Shown: positions 1 to 9,104, counted from the stretch's first letter. The stretch: 64,000 nt of DNA from Kosakonia pseudosacchari (GCF_900184035.1 NZ_FXWP01000013.1:372001-436000); one strand, 5' to 3'. Notes: generated by a model not told the origin, from the sequence alone. Program-made: numbers and translations.

Positions 1-78
1 GTTCGTGAGTTTTTCGCTGTCGCTTTCGCGCTGGCGCTAGTGATTGGTTTTGCCCGTCTGTGGGTGCTGACCTACTGA
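1..78 (+). CDS. C-terminal end of an unidentified membrane protein (partial)
   Basis: An open frame enters from the left edge and ends at TGA 76-78, giving 25 residues that close with FARLWVLTY. The stretch is strongly hydrophobic and reads like a last transmembrane helix. The stop lies one base from the stop of the convergent basS gene, so the frame is probably a real gene end. Nothing more can be said about family or function from so short a tail. Confidence 0.5.
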   Translation, partial: VREFFAVAFALALVIGFARLWVLTY

Positions 79-79
79 T

Positions 80-1165
80 TTATGCCTGGCGGGCGCCGGG
101 GAGAAATTTTACCCACGCCCGCACGCCAGATTGCGTCAGCCGGTTGTGCAAAAAGAACTGCGCGTCATGCAGTTGCGCGATACGTGACACAATGCTTAAT
201 CCCAGACCCGCGCCGCCATAGCGGCTGTCCATACGCACGAAGGCTTTACTAAGCTCTCCGCTGCGGCTTTCATCAATGCCCGGCCCTTCATCTTCCACCG
301 CCAGTACCGGTGCGGCGGCGTTTTCGATCCGCACGGTAATGGTCGATCCTGCCGGGCTATAGCGGTGCGCGTTTTCCACCAGGTTTCTCACCAGCAGCCG
401 CAGCAGCGTGGCATCACCGGCGACCGCAATATCCCTTTCTGGCTCTGCAATTTCCAGCCTCTGTTCGCGCGCGGTCAGCATCTGTTCCAGTTCACTGCGC
501 ATGGGTTGCACCACATCCTGCAGCAGCATCACCTGCTGGTAACTACCGGCGGAGAATGATTGCCCGACGCGCGCCAGCAGCAACAACTGGGCAATGTTTT
601 CCGTCATTTGCTCGAGGCGCTGTACCAGTGGGTCGACGTTAATACCGCTGGTTTTTGCCATTAATTCCAGATGCAGACGTAGCCCGGCCAGCGGCGTGCG
701 CAGCTCATGGGCTACGTCGGCGGTAAACAACCGTTCTCTGTCGAGGGTTAGCGTCAGGCGGGAGACCAGTTCGTTAATCGATGAGGTAACGGCTTCTACT
801 TCGCTGACGCTATTGTTCAGCGTGATGGGTTGCAGGTTGTTCGGCGTGCGTTTATTCAACTCATCCTGCAACTCAAGCAGGGGGCGGGTAATGGTTTTCA
901 CCGCCTGCATACAGAGCAGCAACGCCAGCCCGATAATCAGCAGGCTTGGCACCAGCAGGCTGGCCACCGCTTCGCGGACTTCATGCTCAATATGTTTGCG
1001 ATTGTTGTGGTTATGAATCGCTGCCTGCACCAGCAACTGGATTTGCTCTTCGCTTTCATGCCACAGCCAGAACACGCTGACCAGCTGGCAAAACACCAGA
1101 ATGCCACCGATGGTGAGTAACAAACGGCGGCGCATGCTCCAGCGCCTGAAATTGAAGAGCGCCAT
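80..1165 (-). CDS. basS: Sensor histidine kinase BasS/PmrB
   Basis: Inner-membrane sensor kinase, 361 residues (E. coli BasS has 363). It has a first transmembrane helix at about 15-35, a short periplasmic loop, a second helix at about 68-88, then a HAMP-like linker. The H-box VAHELRTPLAG carries the phospho-accepting His153, and N and G boxes (VEDEGPGI, GLGLSI) follow. The loop holds two ExxE motifs (E37-E40 and E62-E65), the pattern implicated in ferric iron sensing in Salmonella PmrB. The ATG at 1165 is preferred over a TTG one codon earlier because GGAGC lies six bases before it. It follows basR directly in the eptA-basR-basS operon. Role by homology: detects Fe3+, Al3+ or mild acid and phosphorylates BasR, promoting lipid A modification. 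Confidence 0.9.
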   Translation of the reverse strand: MALFNFRRWSMRRRLLLTIGGILVFCQLVSVFWLWHESEEQIQLLVQAAIHNHNNRKHIEHEVREAVASLLVPSLLIIGLALLLCMQAVKTITRPLLELQDELNKRTPNNLQPITLNNSVSEVEAVTSSINELVSRLTLTLDRERLFTADVAHELRTPLAGLRLHLELMAKTSGINVDPLVQRLEQMTENIAQLLLLARVGQSFSAGSYQQVMLLQDVVQPMRSELEQMLTAREQRLEIAEPERDIAVAGDATLLRLLVRNLVENAHRYSPAGSTITVRIENAAAPVLAVEDEGPGIDESRSGELSKAFVRMDSRYGGAGLGLSIVSRIAQLHDAQFFLHNRLTQSGVRAWVKFLPGARQA

Positions 1166-1168
1166 CAA

Positions 1169-1840
1169 TCAGCTCCGTTCCTGCGGTTGCACCAGCATAT
1201 AACCAAATCCGCGCACAGTACGGATACGCGATTTGCCGATTTTGTCGCGCAAATTATGGATATGCACTTCCAGCGTATTCGTCGACGGTTCGTTATCCCA
1301 GTTGTAAATATCGTTATAGAGGATCTCCCGGTGTACCGGGCTTTCGGCTTTCAGCATCAGGCGCGAGAGCAGGGCGTACTCTTTTGGCGTCAGCTCAAGT
1401 AATTGATTATCCAGCCACGCCTGGCGGCGGGTCACATTCAGCGTCAGATTACCGTGGCTGATTTCATTATCACCCTGATTATTATGGCGGCGCAGCAGCG
1501 CGCGAATGCGCGCGTTCAGCTCGTCCAGCGCAAAAGGTTTAACCAGGTAGTCGTCTGCACCGGTATCCAGCCCCGCGACGCGATCTTCAAGCGTATCGCG
1601 GGCGGTGAGGATCAATACCGGCAGCGTATATTTTTCGCGACGCAGCCGGGTGAGCAGATGTAAACCGTTTTCATCCGGCAGCCCCAAATCGAGCACCAGC
1701 AGGCTGTAATGGCCGTTCGCCAGACACAACGCCGCTTCGTGCGCGGTAGAGACGCCATCGCAGGCGTATCCTTCGCTTTGCATCGCCAGAATCAACCCCT
1801 GCAACAGCAGAGCATCGTCCTCAACCACCAGAATCTTCAT
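1169..1840 (-). CDS. basR: Response regulator BasR/PmrA
   Basis: OmpR-family regulator of 222 residues, the same length as E. coli BasR and nearly collinear with it. The receiver domain has the acidic pair near residues 8-9, phospho-acceptor Asp51 in [11 protein letters not shown] and Lys in DYLVKPF. The C-terminal winged helix contains LTPKEYALL and ends in VRGFGYML. The start ATG overlaps the eptA stop by three bases (1837-1840 read ATGA on the minus strand), so the two are translationally coupled. As PmrA it would bind the box found upstream of eptA and so control its own operon. I am confident of the BasR assignment; its regulon in this organism is inferred. Confidence 0.93.
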   Translation of the reverse strand: MKILVVEDDALLLQGLILAMQSEGYACDGVSTAHEAALCLANGHYSLLVLDLGLPDENGLHLLTRLRREKYTLPVLILTARDTLEDRVAGLDTGADDYLVKPFALDELNARIRALLRRHNNQGDNEISHGNLTLNVTRRQAWLDNQLLELTPKEYALLSRLMLKAESPVHREILYNDIYNWDNEPSTNTLEVHIHNLRDKIGKSRIRTVRGFGYMLVQPQERS

Positions 1841-3480
1841 TTCAACGGCCCCCGGCACGCGGTTAAAAGATCGTCTTCAGCACGGTACTCTTTCGTGCTG
1901 ACACCCAGTATACCCAACATCGTCGGGAAGAGGTTGTCCTGTGAAACCGCCTTCTCCCGCGCATTTTTTTGCAGACACTGACTGTTCACGCCATAACGCG
2001 TTTGATACTCCTGCGACAGCCAAATCAGTAGCGGAACATGTTTTTGTGTTTCCGGCGCGATGGAGTACGGCAGACCGTGCAAGTAAACGCCATTTTCGCC
2101 AAGCGACTCACCGTGATCGGAGAGATAAACCAGGCTGGTGGTGAATTTATCCTGCTTCGATTGCAGCAATTTTATTGCTTTATCAACAATATAATCGACA
2201 TACAAAATGGTGTTGTCATAAGTATTAATCAGTTGCTGCTGTGAGCAGGTCTGAATTTCATTGGTATCGCAGGTCGGTGTAAATTTACGGAACTGCGCCG
2301 GGTAGCGGTTGTAATACGTCGGCCCGTGGCTGCCGATCGTGTGTAATACAATCACTCCGTCTCCCTGTAATTTATCGATATAACTGGCGAGGTCGTGGAA
2401 TAAAATCTCATCCTGGCATTCGCCCTTAATGCAGTAATCCGGCAAGTTTAATTGCGTCATATCCTGATGCGGAACACGATCGCACGCGCCTTTACAGCCG
2501 CCGTCGTTCTCATTCCACAGCACGTTAATTCCCGCTCGTTGGATAATATCCAGCAACCCTTCCTGATGCGCCGCCAGTTGATCATCATAATGGGCGCGCG
2601 TCATACCGGAGAACATGCACGGTACGGAGACGGCGGTCGCCGTCCCACAGGAAGCGGTGTTCTGAAAGTAAATAACATTATCCTGTTTTAACAACGGGTT
2701 GGTTTCACGCTCATACCCGCCGAGTGAAAAGTTCGCCGCACGCGAAGTTTCACCCAGCACCAGAATAGTGAGGTTTTTGTGCGGACCGCGCTGCATTTCC
2801 GGGCGTTGACGCGCATCTTCGCCAATTCTCACCAGCGGCAGATTGGCGGTGCGGTTATGGGAATACCACGACAGTGAAGCCGTAATGGAGTTTGACGGGC
2901 TGAGTGTTTTCACCAGCTCTTTATTATTGCGAAACAGCGAGGCGTAATCTTTATAAAACAGCAGCGCCACCGCCACGATAACCAGCACAGAAATAATAAT
3001 GCTGGCAACGCGCAACATTACGCTGCGTAACGCGGAGCGGGCGGGTTTTATTTTAATCCACCAAGCGATAACCACGGCCAGAATGCCGGTCAGCAGCAGC
3101 GTCAGCACCAGTTTGGTCGACAGCAGGGCGAAACTTTCCGCCGGCGTGGTGTCGAGAATATTGGTGATCATTGAACGGTCGATAATAATGCCAAACGTCG
3201 AAATGAAATACTGCGCCGCCGAACTCACCAGCACAAAGAGTGAGATAACCAGGCGGTCAAGACGCACAAACGACGCCAGAGACAACACAATATTAATGAC
3301 GCTGAAAGCAACCAGTGGCATGGAAAGGAAAACCAGCCAGCTATGCAATGAGTTCACCGGCAATAAAGTGAATGCCTGATGATAAAACGCAATATTCAGG
3401 CCCAGCGCAATATAAGCGGCGAAGAGCAGAAGAAAATGGAGGCGGCTTAAAGTTGGCCGACGAAGGTGAAGCATACGCAT
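1837..3480 (-). CDS. eptA: Lipid A phosphoethanolamine transferase EptA
   Basis: Inner-membrane enzyme of 547 residues, equal to E. coli EptA. The N-terminal half has about five transmembrane helices; the C-terminal periplasmic sulfatase-like domain starts near residue 235. The nucleophile Thr280 sits in [17 protein letters not shown], and [11 protein letters not shown] supplies metal ligands. Several Cys residues typical of the disulfide-bonded periplasmic domain are present. It moves phosphoethanolamine from phosphatidylethanolamine to lipid A phosphates, lowering surface charge and polymyxin binding. The ATG at 3480 is chosen because AGGA lies seven bases upstream and because it gives the family length. 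It is the first gene of eptA-basRS, as in E. coli, but here the operon sits beside ybhK. Confidence 0.94.
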   Translation of the reverse strand: MRMLHLRRPTLSRLHFLLLFAAYIALGLNIAFYHQAFTLLPVNSLHSWLVFLSMPLVAFSVINIVLSLASFVRLDRLVISLFVLVSSAAQYFISTFGIIIDRSMITNILDTTPAESFALLSTKLVLTLLLTGILAVVIAWWIKIKPARSALRSVMLRVASIIISVLVIVAVALLFYKDYASLFRNNKELVKTLSPSNSITASLSWYSHNRTANLPLVRIGEDARQRPEMQRGPHKNLTILVLGETSRAANFSLGGYERETNPLLKQDNVIYFQNTASCGTATAVSVPCMFSGMTRAHYDDQLAAHQEGLLDIIQRAGINVLWNENDGGCKGACDRVPHQDMTQLNLPDYCIKGECQDEILFHDLASYIDKLQGDGVIVLHTIGSHGPTYYNRYPAQFRKFTPTCDTNEIQTCSQQQLINTYDNTILYVDYIVDKAIKLLQSKQDKFTTSLVYLSDHGESLGENGVYLHGLPYSIAPETQKHVPLLIWLSQEYQTRYGVNSQCLQKNAREKAVSQDNLFPTMLGILGVSTKEYRAEDDLLTACRGPLK

Positions 3481-3524
3481 ACTCGGATCCTGCAATGAAA
3501 GTAGCGCTATGCTGACAGCCGATT

Positions 3525-3541
3525 TTTAAGACAACCTTAAG
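3525..3541 (-). promoter_or_regulatory. PmrA (BasR) box upstream of eptA
   Basis: On the minus strand the sequence reads CTTAAG, five bases, CTTAAA. This matches the PmrA consensus YTTAAK-N5-YTTAAK at all but the last base. It ends about 45 bp before the eptA start, a suitable place for an activator site just upstream of a -10 element. A further CTTAAT lies two bases before the box. It supports autoregulation of eptA-basRS. Confidence 0.82.
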
Positions 3542-3558
3542 AAATTAAGCAAAGCGAT

Positions 3559-3580
3559 GGCGGGAGAAAAAATTCCCGCC
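3559..3580 (-). terminator. Possible terminator after ybhK
   Basis: Seven-base-pair perfect hairpin (GGCGGGA / TCCCGCC) with an eight-base A/T loop lies just downstream of the ybhK stop in the minus direction. Only a broken U-rich stretch (CGCTTTGCTT) follows, so it is a weak terminator candidate. It also separates ybhK from the eptA promoter. Confidence 0.45.
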
Positions 3581-3589
3581 GCCTGCGTT

Positions 3590-4498
3590 TTAACCCAGAT
3601 GTTGCACCGCTTTTTCCAGCGCTACGCGCAGCAGATGCCGGTCGTGGCGGTAGGGAATATCGCTGGCTTCCAGCGCTTCCTGAATGATTAACCGATCGCT
3701 AACGGCTTGCGTGTCGACTTTCGGGCCAACAATGGCGGCATCGATAATTTTTTTACCGACGTACTGCTCCATAATCGCCAGTTTGTCTGCCAGCTTCAGG
3801 CTGGCGGCGGCCGGGCTGAGTTCTTTACCAAGGTTGCCAATGTAAACGACCGGCGCGGGTGTACGGCGTAACGCCTGCGCCAGATCGTCAAGCAGCAGCA
3901 GCGGCAGCAGACTGGTGTAAAAGCTGCCAGGGCCGATGATAATCAAGTCCGCTTCGGCGATTGCCTGGACCGCTTCGCGAGTGGCATGCACCTTCGGAAA
4001 CAGCATTAATTCCTGAATTGGCGCATGAAGCTGGTCAATGTTGACCTCGCCATAAACCTGGTGCCCTTCACTGTCGGTAGCCATCAGATCGACCGGTTGC
4101 TCAGACATCGGGATTAAAAACGCGTCCACCTTTAATAAATTGCGAATTAAATTGATCGCTTCCAGAGGCCGCACACTGAGGTGATCGAGCGCCTTTAACA
4201 TTAAATTTCCGAGGTTATGCCCGGAAAGTTCGCCATTACCGCTAAAACGGTATTCAAACATCGCCGACGCCACGCTCGGCTCGGTAATGAGCTGGTTTAA
4301 ACAATTACGCATATCGCCCCAGGCGATCCCGCCTTCAGAGCGGCGAATACGCCCGGTAGAACCGCCGTTATCGGTGGTGGTGACAATGCCGGTAAGCCGC
4401 GATCCCAACGAGGCAAGCGAAGACATCACACGCCCGAGGCCATGCCCGCCGCCGAGGGCGACAACACGATCCAGGTCTGCAAGTGTGCGATTACGCAT
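3590..4498 (-). CDS. ybhK: CofD-like protein YbhK (YvcK family)
   Basis: Protein of 302 residues, as in E. coli YbhK, from the CofD/YvcK family with a Rossmann-like fold. The N terminus has the glycine-rich nucleotide-binding stretch [16 protein letters not shown], followed by [12 protein letters not shown] and, further on, [17 protein letters not shown], all family hallmarks. YvcK in Bacillus and Mycobacterium binds UDP-sugars and affects cell-wall growth on gluconeogenic substrates; the role in enterobacteria is not established. It is transcribed away from moaA, and the 359-bp gap between the two holds the control region of the moa operon. Confidence 0.9.
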   Translation of the reverse strand: MRNRTLADLDRVVALGGGHGLGRVMSSLASLGSRLTGIVTTTDNGGSTGRIRRSEGGIAWGDMRNCLNQLITEPSVASAMFEYRFSGNGELSGHNLGNLMLKALDHLSVRPLEAINLIRNLLKVDAFLIPMSEQPVDLMATDSEGHQVYGEVNIDQLHAPIQELMLFPKVHATREAVQAIAEADLIIIGPGSFYTSLLPLLLLDDLAQALRRTPAPVVYIGNLGKELSPAAASLKLADKLAIMEQYVGKKIIDAAIVGPKVDTQAVSDRLIIQEALEASDIPYRHDRHLLRVALEKAVQHLG

Positions 4499-4636
4499 AA
4501 TGGTTCCTTATGAAAATTTACCGCGCTACGTTAGCCTAAATACCACCAAAAGACGATGCCGCGCGGAAAGGAAAATGACACATATCAAAGCAAAAAGGGC
4601 ATTTTCGCGTACTCTGTAGCGAAAGTGCACGATCAT

Positions 4637-4664
4637 GTCGCTATGTATGCATTTATATAGCGAT
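4637..4664 (+). promoter_or_regulatory. ModE-like operator upstream of moaA
   Basis: Two arms, GTCGCTATGTA and TATATAGCGAT, are separated by six bases. This fits the ModE consensus (ATCGNTATATA-N6-TATATAACGAT) in both spacing and sequence with few mismatches. A wider imperfect dyad (CGATCAT on the left, ATGATCG on the right) surrounds it. In E. coli, molybdate-bound ModE activates moaA, which fits its place about 195 bp before the start. Assignment is by consensus only. Confidence 0.72.
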
Positions 4665-4733
4665 GATCGTGATAGCGAAAGCCCGACGTTCGCGCTACTA
4701 TCGCCTAAGCAATTTTAGCGTTACTGACAAAAC

Positions 4734-4855
4734 ATACACTCAAGCCTTGGCAACCTAACTCTCACGACATGGTGCTTTGGCCGTAGCAAAACCGAACGGT
4801 TCTGCTGCCAGGGTGCAGGAAGAAATGACTGCATCTCCCATACTTGGAAAGGTGT
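4734..4855 (+). ncRNA. Moco-type riboswitch in the moaA leader
   Basis: The moaA leader contains the conserved blocks of the Moco RNA motif in order: CATGGTGCTTTGGCC, ACGGTTCTGCTGCCAGGGTG, CAGGAAGAAATGACT, CATCTCCCATACTT and GGAAAGGTG. The last block overlaps the moaA ribosome-binding site. In E. coli this element senses molybdenum or tungsten cofactor and lowers translation of moaA when cofactor is plentiful. Boundaries are approximate; the match is from memory of the motif, not from a covariance search. Confidence 0.85.
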
Positions 4856-4857
4856 AC

Positions 4858-5847
4858 ATGGCCTCACAACTTACCGATGCGTTCGCGCGTAAGTTCTATT
4901 ACTTGCGTTTGTCGATCACCGATGTGTGCAATTTCCGTTGCACCTACTGTCTGCCCGACGGCTACAAGCCGAGCGGCGTCAACAATAATGGCTTCCTGAG
5001 CGTCGAGGAAATTCGCCGGGTTACCCGCGCGTTTAGCGCCATGGGCACGGAGAAAGTGCGACTGACCGGCGGGGAACCCTCCCTGCGCCGCGATTTCACC
5101 GACATCATCGCGACGGTGCGCGAAAACCGCGCTATCCGCCAGATTGCCGTCACCACGAACGGCTACCGCCTGGCGCGCGACGCTAAACAGTGGCGCGACG
5201 CCGGTCTTACCGCCATCAACGTCAGCGTCGACAGCCTCGATGCGCGTCAGTTTCACGCCATTACCGGGCAGGATAAATTCCGCCAGGTGATGAACGGCAT
5301 AGATGCTGCCTTCGGCGCCGGGTTTGCCAAAGTCAAAGTCAACACCGTGCTGATGCGCGACGTGAACCATCATCAGCTCGACACCTTTCTGGCGTGGATC
5401 AAATCACGCCCTATCCAGCTACGCTTTATTGAATTGATGGAAACCGGCGAGGGCAGCGAGCTTTTCCGCAACCACCATATCTCCGGCATGGTGCTGCGCG
5501 ATGAACTGCTTAAACGCGGTTGGATCCACCAGTTGCGCCAGCGCAGCGACGGCCCGGCGCAGGTTTTCTGCCACCCGGATTATGAGGGTGAAATCGGCCT
5601 CATCATGCCGTATGAAAAAGATTTCTGCGCCAGTTGTAACCGCTTGCGCGTCTCCTCGACCGGTAAACTGCATCTGTGCCTGTTTGGTGATGGCGGCGTG
5701 AATCTGCGCGATCTGCTGCAAGACGATGCGCAGCAAGCGATGCTGGAACAGCGTATTGCGGTGGCGTTAACGCACAAAAAGCAGACGCACTTCCTGCATC
5801 AGGGCAATACAGGCATTACGCAAAACCTTTCCTACATCGGCGGTTAA
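4858..5847 (+). CDS. moaA: GTP 3',8-cyclase MoaA
   Basis: Radical-SAM enzyme of 329 residues, identical in length to E. coli MoaA. Cys24, Cys28 and Cys31 (CNFRCTYC) hold the SAM-binding [4Fe-4S] cluster. A C-terminal set ([18 protein letters not shown]) holds the second cluster, and the protein ends in the functional Gly-Gly (YIGG). With MoaC it converts GTP to cyclic pyranopterin monophosphate, the first step of molybdopterin synthesis, in the cytoplasm. The ATG at 4858 is chosen over an in-frame upstream start at 4777 because the latter would begin inside the riboswitch and add 27 residues absent from the family. It is the first gene of moaABCDE. Confidence 0.97.
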   Translation: MASQLTDAFARKFYYLRLSITDVCNFRCTYCLPDGYKPSGVNNNGFLSVEEIRRVTRAFSAMGTEKVRLTGGEPSLRRDFTDIIATVRENRAIRQIAVTTNGYRLARDAKQWRDAGLTAINVSVDSLDARQFHAITGQDKFRQVMNGIDAAFGAGFAKVKVNTVLMRDVNHHQLDTFLAWIKSRPIQLRFIELMETGEGSELFRNHHISGMVLRDELLKRGWIHQLRQRSDGPAQVFCHPDYEGEIGLIMPYEKDFCASCNRLRVSSTGKLHLCLFGDGGVNLRDLLQDDAQQAMLEQRIAVALTHKKQTHFLHQGNTGITQNLSYIGG

Positions 5848-5864
5848 ACCGCAAGGAGAATGAC

Positions 5865-6377
5865 ATGAGCCAGGTCAGCGCGGAGTTTATCCCGGTAAGG
5901 CTTGCTATTTTGACGGTCTCCAGCCGTCGCGGTGAAGAAGACGATACCTCCGGTCACTGGCTGCGCGACGCCGCGCATGAAGCTGGTCATCAGTTGGTTG
6001 AGAAAGCCATTGTCAAAGAGAACCGTTACGCCATTCGCGCCCAGGTTTCCGCGTGGATCGCAAGCGAAAATGTGCAGGTCGTGTTGATCACCGGCGGCAC
6101 CGGTTTGACGGAAGGCGATCAGGTGCCGGAAGCGTTATTGCCGCTGTTCGATCGTGAAGTCGAAGGGTTTGGCGAAGTGTTCCGCATGCTCTCTTTTGAA
6201 GAGATTGGTACGGCGACGCTGCAATCCCGCGCCGTTGCCGGTATGGCGAATAAGACATTGATTTTTGCCATGCCCGGTTCGAACAAAGCCTGCCGCACCG
6301 CATGGGAAAATATCATTGCGCCACAGCTGGATGCGCGTACGCGCCCGTGTAATTTCTACCCCCATCTTAAGAAATAA
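5865..6377 (+). CDS. moaB: Molybdopterin adenylyltransferase-like MoaB
   Basis: Protein of 170 residues from the MoaB/Mog family, matching E. coli MoaB in length. The pattern ILTVSSRRGEEDDTSG near the start and the central VVLITGGTGLTEGDQVPEAL form the molybdopterin-binding fold, and NKTLIFAMPGSNKACR follows. In E. coli MoaB is dispensable, with Mog doing the adenylylation; in organisms lacking Mog, MoaB does it. It begins 17 bp after moaA with a clear AAGGAG site and sits three bases before moaC, so it is part of the same transcript. Confidence 0.95.
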   Translation: MSQVSAEFIPVRLAILTVSSRRGEEDDTSGHWLRDAAHEAGHQLVEKAIVKENRYAIRAQVSAWIASENVQVVLITGGTGLTEGDQVPEALLPLFDREVEGFGEVFRMLSFEEIGTATLQSRAVAGMANKTLIFAMPGSNKACRTAWENIIAPQLDARTRPCNFYPHLKK

Positions 6378-6380
6378 GTT

Positions 6381-6866
6381 ATGTCACAACTGACCCATAT
6401 TAACGCCGACGGCGAAGCGCACATGGTGGATGTCTCCGCTAAAGCGGAAACCGTCCGCGAAGCGCGCGCTGAAGCGTTTGTCACCATGTCGGCGCAAACG
6501 CTGGCGATGATCGTCGATGGTAGCCACCACAAAGGTGATGTCTTTGCCACCGCGCGTATCGCCGGGATCCAGGCGGCGAAACGCACCTGGGAACTGATCC
6601 CACTGTGCCACCCGCTATTGCTGAGCAAAGTTGAAGTGCTGTTGCAGGCGGAGACGGAACATAACCGCGTGCGTATCGAGGCCGTATGCCGCCTGAGCGG
6701 CAAAACCGGCGTGGAGATGGAAGCGCTCACCGCGGCCTCGGTCGCGGCGTTAACCATTTACGATATGTGTAAAGCGGTGCAGAAAGATATGGTGATTGGC
6801 CCGGTGCGCTTGCTGGCGAAAAGCGGCGGCAAATCCGGTGATTTCAGGGCGGATAGCAATGATTAA
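6381..6866 (+). CDS. moaC: Cyclic pyranopterin monophosphate synthase MoaC
   Basis: Protein of 161 residues, as E. coli MoaC. It carries the family motifs [14 protein letters not shown] and [30 protein letters not shown]; the conserved Asp and Lys of the last segment are catalytic in characterised MoaC. It converts the 3',8-cyclo-GTP intermediate made by MoaA into cyclic pyranopterin monophosphate and works as a hexamer in the cytoplasm. Its last eight bases overlap moaD, an arrangement that implies coupled translation. Confidence 0.96.
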   Translation: MSQLTHINADGEAHMVDVSAKAETVREARAEAFVTMSAQTLAMIVDGSHHKGDVFATARIAGIQAAKRTWELIPLCHPLLLSKVEVLLQAETEHNRVRIEAVCRLSGKTGVEMEALTAASVAALTIYDMCKAVQKDMVIGPVRLLAKSGGKSGDFRADSND

Positions 6867-7104
6867 AGTCTTTTTTTTCGCGCAGGTGCGCGAGCTGGTG
6901 GGGTGCGACAGCACCACTATTGACACTATTTTCGCTTCCGTCGAGGCGCTGCGCCAGCATCTGGCGGCGCAGGGCGAGCGCTGGGCGCTGGCGCTGGAAG
7001 AAGGCAAACTGCTGGCGGCGGTCAACCAGACGCTGGTCAGTTTTGACCATCCGTTGCAAAGCGGCGATGAAGTCGCTTTCTTCCCGCCGGTGACCGGAGG
7101 CTAA
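6859..7104 (+). CDS. moaD: Molybdopterin synthase sulfur carrier subunit MoaD
   Basis: Ubiquitin-like protein of 81 residues ending in FFPPVTGG. The C-terminal Gly-Gly is adenylylated by MoeB and then made a thiocarboxylate that gives sulfur to the pterin. The start at 6859 overlaps the end of moaC by eight bases and gives the E. coli length; an upstream in-frame start at 6796 lies inside moaC and would add a non-homologous leader. moaE begins one base after its stop, so subunits MoaD and MoaE are made side by side. Confidence 0.95.
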   Translation: MIKVFFFAQVRELVGCDSTTIDTIFASVEALRQHLAAQGERWALALEEGKLLAAVNQTLVSFDHPLQSGDEVAFFPPVTGG

Positions 7105-7105
7105 A

Positions 7106-7558
7106 ATGAGCGACACGCGAATTTGCGTCGATCATGCGACATTCAACGTCTGTGAGGAGTACGCCTGGCTGGCCGCGCGCGATGAAGACGGCGCCGTGGT
7201 GACGTTTACCGGCAAAGTGCGCAATCACAATTTAGGTGACAGCGTCAGTGCGTTAACGCTGGAGCACTATCCGGGCATGACGGAAAAATCGCTGGCGGAG
7301 ATCGTTGATGAAGCGCGCAGCCGCTGGCCGCTCGGGCGTGTCACGGTGTATCACCGCGTGGGCGAATTGTGGCCGGGCGACGAGATAGTTTTTGTTGGCG
7401 TAGCCAGCGCGCACCGCAGCAGCGCGTTTGACGCCGGGCAATTCATTATGGATTACCTGAAAACGCGCGCGCCGTTCTGGAAACGCGAGGCGACGCCGGA
7501 AGGCGATCGCTGGGTGGAAGCCCGCGACAGCGACAAGCAGGCGGCGGAACGTTGGTAA
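7106..7558 (+). CDS. moaE: Molybdopterin synthase catalytic subunit MoaE
   Basis: Protein of 150 residues, as E. coli MoaE. It carries GAVVTFTGKVRNHN near residue 32, the central LEHYPGMTEKSL, RVGELWPGDEIVFVGVAS and the C-terminal KTRAPFWKRE, which includes active-site basic residues. It forms a heterotetramer with MoaD and inserts two dithiolene sulfurs into cyclic pyranopterin monophosphate to make molybdopterin. It is the last moa gene; no strong terminator separates it from ybhL, whose start is 57 bp away, so some read-through is possible. Confidence 0.96.
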   Translation: MSDTRICVDHATFNVCEEYAWLAARDEDGAVVTFTGKVRNHNLGDSVSALTLEHYPGMTEKSLAEIVDEARSRWPLGRVTVYHRVGELWPGDEIVFVGVASAHRSSAFDAGQFIMDYLKTRAPFWKREATPEGDRWVEARDSDKQAAERW

Positions 7559-7615
7559 TCCGTTGAGCAGAGATGTGTTAACCTTAAAAGGCTAACCCAT
7601 CAATCTGGAGTGATT

Positions 7616-8323
7616 ATGGACCGTTTCCCTCGTTCTGATTCAATTGTTCAGCACAGCCGCACCGGCTTACAAACGTATATGGCGCAGGTATATGGCTGGA
7701 TGACCTGCGGCCTTCTGCTGACGGCGTTTGTCGCCTGGTACGCCGCGCGCAGCGAAGCCATCATGTCGTTCGTTTTTTCCAGCCAGATAACCTTCTTTGG
7801 CCTGGTGATTGCGCAACTGGCGGTAGTGTTTGTGCTCTCCGGGCTGATTCATAAGCTAAGCGCCGGGCTGGCAACCACGCTGTTTATGCTCTATTCGGCG
7901 CTAACCGGGCTGACGATTTCCAGTATCTTGCTGGTCTACACCGCGCAATCTATCGCCGCCACCTTTGTTGTCACCGCCGGGATGTTTGGCGCGATGAGTC
8001 TGTACGGTTACACCACCAAACGCGATCTCAGCGGCCTCGGCAGCATGCTGTTTATGGGGCTGATTGGTATTCTGCTGGCTTCACTGGTCAACTTCTGGCT
8101 GAAAAGTGAAGCGCTAATGTGGGCAGTAACCTATATCGGGGTGGTGATTTTCGTTGGCCTGACCGCCTACGACACGCAGAAGCTGAAAAATATCGGTCAG
8201 CAAATCGATGTTCGCGACGCCTCACAGCTGCGTAAATCCTCCATTCTCGGCGCGCTGACGCTGTACCTGGACTTCATCAACCTGTTCCTGATGCTGTTGC
8301 GTATTTTCGGCAACCGCCGTTAA
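7616..8323 (+). CDS. ybhL: Bax-inhibitor-1 family membrane protein YbhL
   Basis: Protein of 235 residues that follows E. coli YbhL closely from MDRFPRSDSIVQ to LRIFGNRR. It has about seven transmembrane helices and ends with the family segment LDFINLFLMLLRIFG. It belongs to the BI-1/TMBIM (UPF0005) family, whose members YetJ and BI-1 act as pH-sensitive calcium leaks; the role of YbhL itself is not settled. The ATG at 7616 follows TGGAG and matches E. coli; a GTG two codons earlier is less well placed. A good terminator follows the gene. Confidence 0.92.
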   Translation: MDRFPRSDSIVQHSRTGLQTYMAQVYGWMTCGLLLTAFVAWYAARSEAIMSFVFSSQITFFGLVIAQLAVVFVLSGLIHKLSAGLATTLFMLYSALTGLTISSILLVYTAQSIAATFVVTAGMFGAMSLYGYTTKRDLSGLGSMLFMGLIGILLASLVNFWLKSEALMWAVTYIGVVIFVGLTAYDTQKLKNIGQQIDVRDASQLRKSSILGALTLYLDFINLFLMLLRIFGNRR

Positions 8324-8337
8324 TATCCCGCTTCACG

Positions 8338-8363
8338 ATCCCGGCACTGGCCGGGATTTTTTT
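8338..8363 (+). terminator. Rho-independent terminator after ybhL
   Basis: An eight-base-pair perfect hairpin (ATCCCGGC / GCCGGGAT, three-base loop) runs straight into seven T residues, 14 bp after the ybhL stop. It separates ybhL from ybhM. Confidence 0.85.
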
Positions 8364-8398
8364 GCCTGGCGGATAGCCACTATTCAAGGAGGAACCCG

Positions 8399-9100
8399 GT
8401 GAAACCCTTTGGCTGGATCCAGCCTGCACAGGTCGCCCCCGCAGAGCTGATGGTGACTATTTGCTTATGGCTGGCGGCAGGGATGGCGCTGAGTATCGCG
8501 ACGGCCTGGCTGGTGCTGGATGTCATGGCGATCCGCGCGTTTACCGAACACAGCGCGATCATTGTGCTGCTGGTGATCCTCTGGTTTGTCGCCGCCCTGG
8601 TGCTCAACGTTCTTTTTGACCGCTTCAATACCTGGTTGGCGTTAGCCGGTCTGGCGTTGATGAGTATCCTCTCGGGCTTGCTGCTCGCCAGCCTGTTTCC
8701 GCTCGGCGGGATTGTCGTGCATCTGGCGATAACCGGCGGGATGTATCTGCTTGGCGCGGCAATTGCCCACTTTGCTGGTTCATCCCTGCGCGGCAGCGGA
8801 TACTACTGGCTGATGGCGCTGGCGGGTCTGTTGCTGGCGATAACCGTAAACAGCCTGCGTCACAGCGGTCTGCTGCTGTGGTTCGGTAGCATAATGGCGG
8901 TACTCTTCTTTAGCGCGGTAAGCGCATACAAAAGCAATGCCATCACCGTGAGCGCGCGTGAACTCTACGCCCGCGAGTTCACCACCGTGCAGAGCTGTGC
9001 GATCCGTGGCGCCCTGGCTGTCTGGCTTGGGGTCATCACCGCGTTTTTCAGAACGCTGGAACTGCTGTCGTATCTCTTGCCGGGCACCAACTCGCGCTAA
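8399..9100 (+). CDS. ybhM: YbhM-like multi-pass membrane protein
   Basis: Protein of 233 residues with about seven transmembrane helices and almost no soluble part. It holds the position of ybhM (after ybhL, convergent with ybhN) and looks like a diverged BI-1-type paralogue. It is clearly much less similar to E. coli YbhM than its neighbours are to theirs, so the symbol rests mostly on position. The GTG start at 8399 follows AAGGAGG, a near-perfect ribosome-binding site. The stop lies four bases from the ybhN stop on the other strand. Function unknown. Confidence 0.7.
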   Translation: MKPFGWIQPAQVAPAELMVTICLWLAAGMALSIATAWLVLDVMAIRAFTEHSAIIVLLVILWFVAALVLNVLFDRFNTWLALAGLALMSILSGLLLASLFPLGGIVVHLAITGGMYLLGAAIAHFAGSSLRGSGYYWLMALAGLLLAITVNSLRHSGLLLWFGSIMAVLFFSAVSAYKSNAITVSARELYAREFTTVQSCAIRGALAVWLGVITAFFRTLELLSYLLPGTNSR

Positions 9101-9104
9101 AAAC

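Noticed and set aside
80-1840. Two-component pair as QseBC instead of BasRS
   Set aside because: The regulator follows BasR almost residue by residue in its DNA-binding half, it overlaps eptA, and a PmrA box lies upstream.
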